Source of the DNA: Campylobacter concisus | GTDB taxonomy: Bacteria; Campylobacterota; Campylobacteria; Campylobacterales; Campylobacteraceae | Assembly: GCF_002913225.1 (NCBI RefSeq) | Contig: NZ_PPAW01000017.1 | Span: 1-52,230, forward strand | Reading direction: 5' to 3' | Length of the DNA stretch: 52,230 nt | Shown: in pieces, positions 51,425 to 52,230 of the stretch | How positions within the stretch are numbered: position 1 is the stretch's first letter | How the letters are laid out: each line of letters starts with the position of its first letter | Program-made: the position numbers and the translations under genes | Notes under the pieces: generated by a model | What the model was told of the DNA's origin: nothing | The model's database searches: none | The model's input: only the letters and a program-made list of their open reading frames with translations

Positions 51425-52230
51425 ATGAAGAAGGTAGCAAACAAAGTAGCACTTATCATCGTAGTGCTTTTGGTTGTCTCTTTGGCTGTATTTTCTACTG
51501 TAAGTTATACAAACACCAAAGAGAATATTTATGATCTAGCAAAGGAGTCTAAGACTTCAGCTTCAAAAGTTTTGCAGTTTTATATGAATGCATTTTTTGA
51601 TGACAAGATTGATGTTGTCGAAAAATTTGTTAGATATCTTGAACTACATCCGGAAATTTTAGAGAATAGAGAAAGCTTAAAAAAAGAGCTGATGACAGCA
51701 TCACAAGTAACTGAATTTTTTGAGTTTTACTTTGGTTATGCTAACGACGGAGCGACTTTTAGTGCTGATGTTGATGGCGAAGGGCGTAAATTTTCTCTTT
51801 TAGATGCAAGCACAAATTTTGATGCAAGGACTAGAGTTTGGTATAAAGATGCTATCGCAAAAGGTGGTATTGTTTTTACAGAGCCGTATGTTGGCTCAGC
51901 TGGCGTGATGAATATCACCATAGCTAAAAAGGTTGTCGTTAATGGCAAAGTCATTGGTGTCTTTGGTGGGGATATCGCTTTAGATAAGCTTGATACTGAG
52001 CTTGACAAGATCAAGCCAACTCCAAGTAGTGCGATAGCACTATTTGATCTAGAGCATAGAAAGATCGTTCATTTTAGAATTAAGGAACTTGTTCTTTCAG
52101 ACTCTAGTGAAGCTATGAAGATCCTTGATGACTACTCAAACGAGTATAAGAAAAATGGCGATAAAACATTTACTTACAATCTTAGAGGCACAGAGAGACT
52201 TCTTGCTTGTGAGTCTTATGATAAAGCCAA
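51425..52230 (+). CDS. Methyl-accepting chemotaxis protein, dCache sensor, truncated by the window end
   Basis: The first 268 residues of a chemoreceptor. An N-terminal membrane helix (about 7-26) is followed by a periplasmic dCache-type domain. Residues F132, R137, W139, Y140, Y155 and D183 align with the amino-acid-binding signature of dCache_1AA receptors (Y-R-W-Y-Y-D), with Phe in place of the first Tyr and nearly identical spacing. The ligand is therefore probably an amino acid (inference). The signalling domain lies beyond the window. AAGGAG at 51410-51415 precedes the ATG. The gene has its own, probably FliA-dependent, promoter. Confidence 0.88.
   Translation, partial: MKKVANKVALIIVVLLVVSLAVFSTVSYTNTKENIYDLAKESKTSASKVLQFYMNAFFDDKIDVVEKFVRYLELHPEILENRESLKKELMTASQVTEFFEFYFGYANDGATFSADVDGEGRKFSLLDASTNFDARTRVWYKDAIAKGGIVFTEPYVGSAGVMNITIAKKVVVNGKVIGVFGGDIALDKLDTELDKIKPTPSSAIALFDLEHRKIVHFRIKELVLSDSSEAMKILDDYSNEYKKNGDKTFTYNLRGTERLLACESYDKA

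Noticed and set aside
1-52230. Mobile elements, prophage, restriction or defence islands
   Set aside because: No transposase, integrase, recombinase, methylase or toxin-antitoxin signature; gene order and base composition are uniform and match conserved Campylobacter core regions.

Overview
The window is ordinary core chromosome of an epsilonproteobacterium, most likely a Campylobacter of the C. concisus/curvus/showae type. This rests on the low-GC codon use (many AAATTT and GCTAAA tracts), TATAAT-type -10 boxes with no clear -35, AAGGAG ribosome sites, and gene order that follows remembered C. jejuni neighbourhoods: thioesterase / periplasmic protein / UDG / rpmH-rnpA-yidD-yidC-jag-mnmE / purL / DnaJ-like / purH; ppiD-ftsA-ftsZ next to rsmH; helicase / periplasmic protein / lolA / secA / lolE; and kefB-hspR-cbpA / htrA / cprR-cprS. 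There are about 53 protein genes, no rRNA or tRNA gene, no insertion sequence, prophage, CRISPR array or clear foreign island. No stretch without a gene exceeds 300 bases.

Layout. 144-7421: a hypothetical gene, an NSS-family Na+ symporter, a propeller-like protein, an M48 membrane protease, PrmC, a small membrane protein, a two-part ThrE-type exporter and a thioesterase, nearly all overlapping or a few bases apart. 7434-9364 (minus): a periplasmic protein translationally coupled to a divergent family 4 uracil-DNA glycosylase-like protein. 9488-14268: the ribosomal protein L34 / RNase P / membrane-insertion / tRNA-modification operon. 14311-21852: an MdaB-like reductase, then purL and purH enclosing a Clp-fold protease and a TerB-J-domain protein; two distantly related secreted proteins lie around this block. 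21930-24874: exported MsrAB and a three-gene cassette (DUF2249-like, polytopic membrane protein, MIP18-type Fe-S assembly factor). 25146-29908 (minus): ftsZ, ftsA, a PpiD-like chaperone and a class II aldolase-like gene. 30035-33194: rsmH, an FtsL-like protein and a FUSC membrane protein. 33173-39985: a D-amino-acid aminotransferase, small genes, a lipoprotein carrying two peptidoglycan-hydrolase domains, a Pif1/RecD-like helicase and lolA. 40083-43940: secA and a LolC/E permease. 44208-47111 (minus): CPA2 antiporter, HspR and CbpA. 47267-51154: HtrA, the CprRS-like two-component system and a degenerate GGDEF-like protein. 51425-52230: the start of a chemoreceptor cut by the window end.

The region is dominated by envelope biogenesis and protein quality control: YidC/YidD, SecA, LolA and LolC/E, PpiD, HtrA, CbpA/HspR, MsrAB, peptidoglycan hydrolases and division proteins. 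I see no clearly new multi-gene defence or mobile system. The best second looks are an rnpA with no ATG/GTG/TTG start, a HAIR-like HspR operator between cbpA and htrA, the two-hydrolase lipoprotein, the Clp-fold protease/J-protein pair inside the purine genes, the paired secreted Cys proteins, and the DUF2249/membrane/Fe-S cassette.
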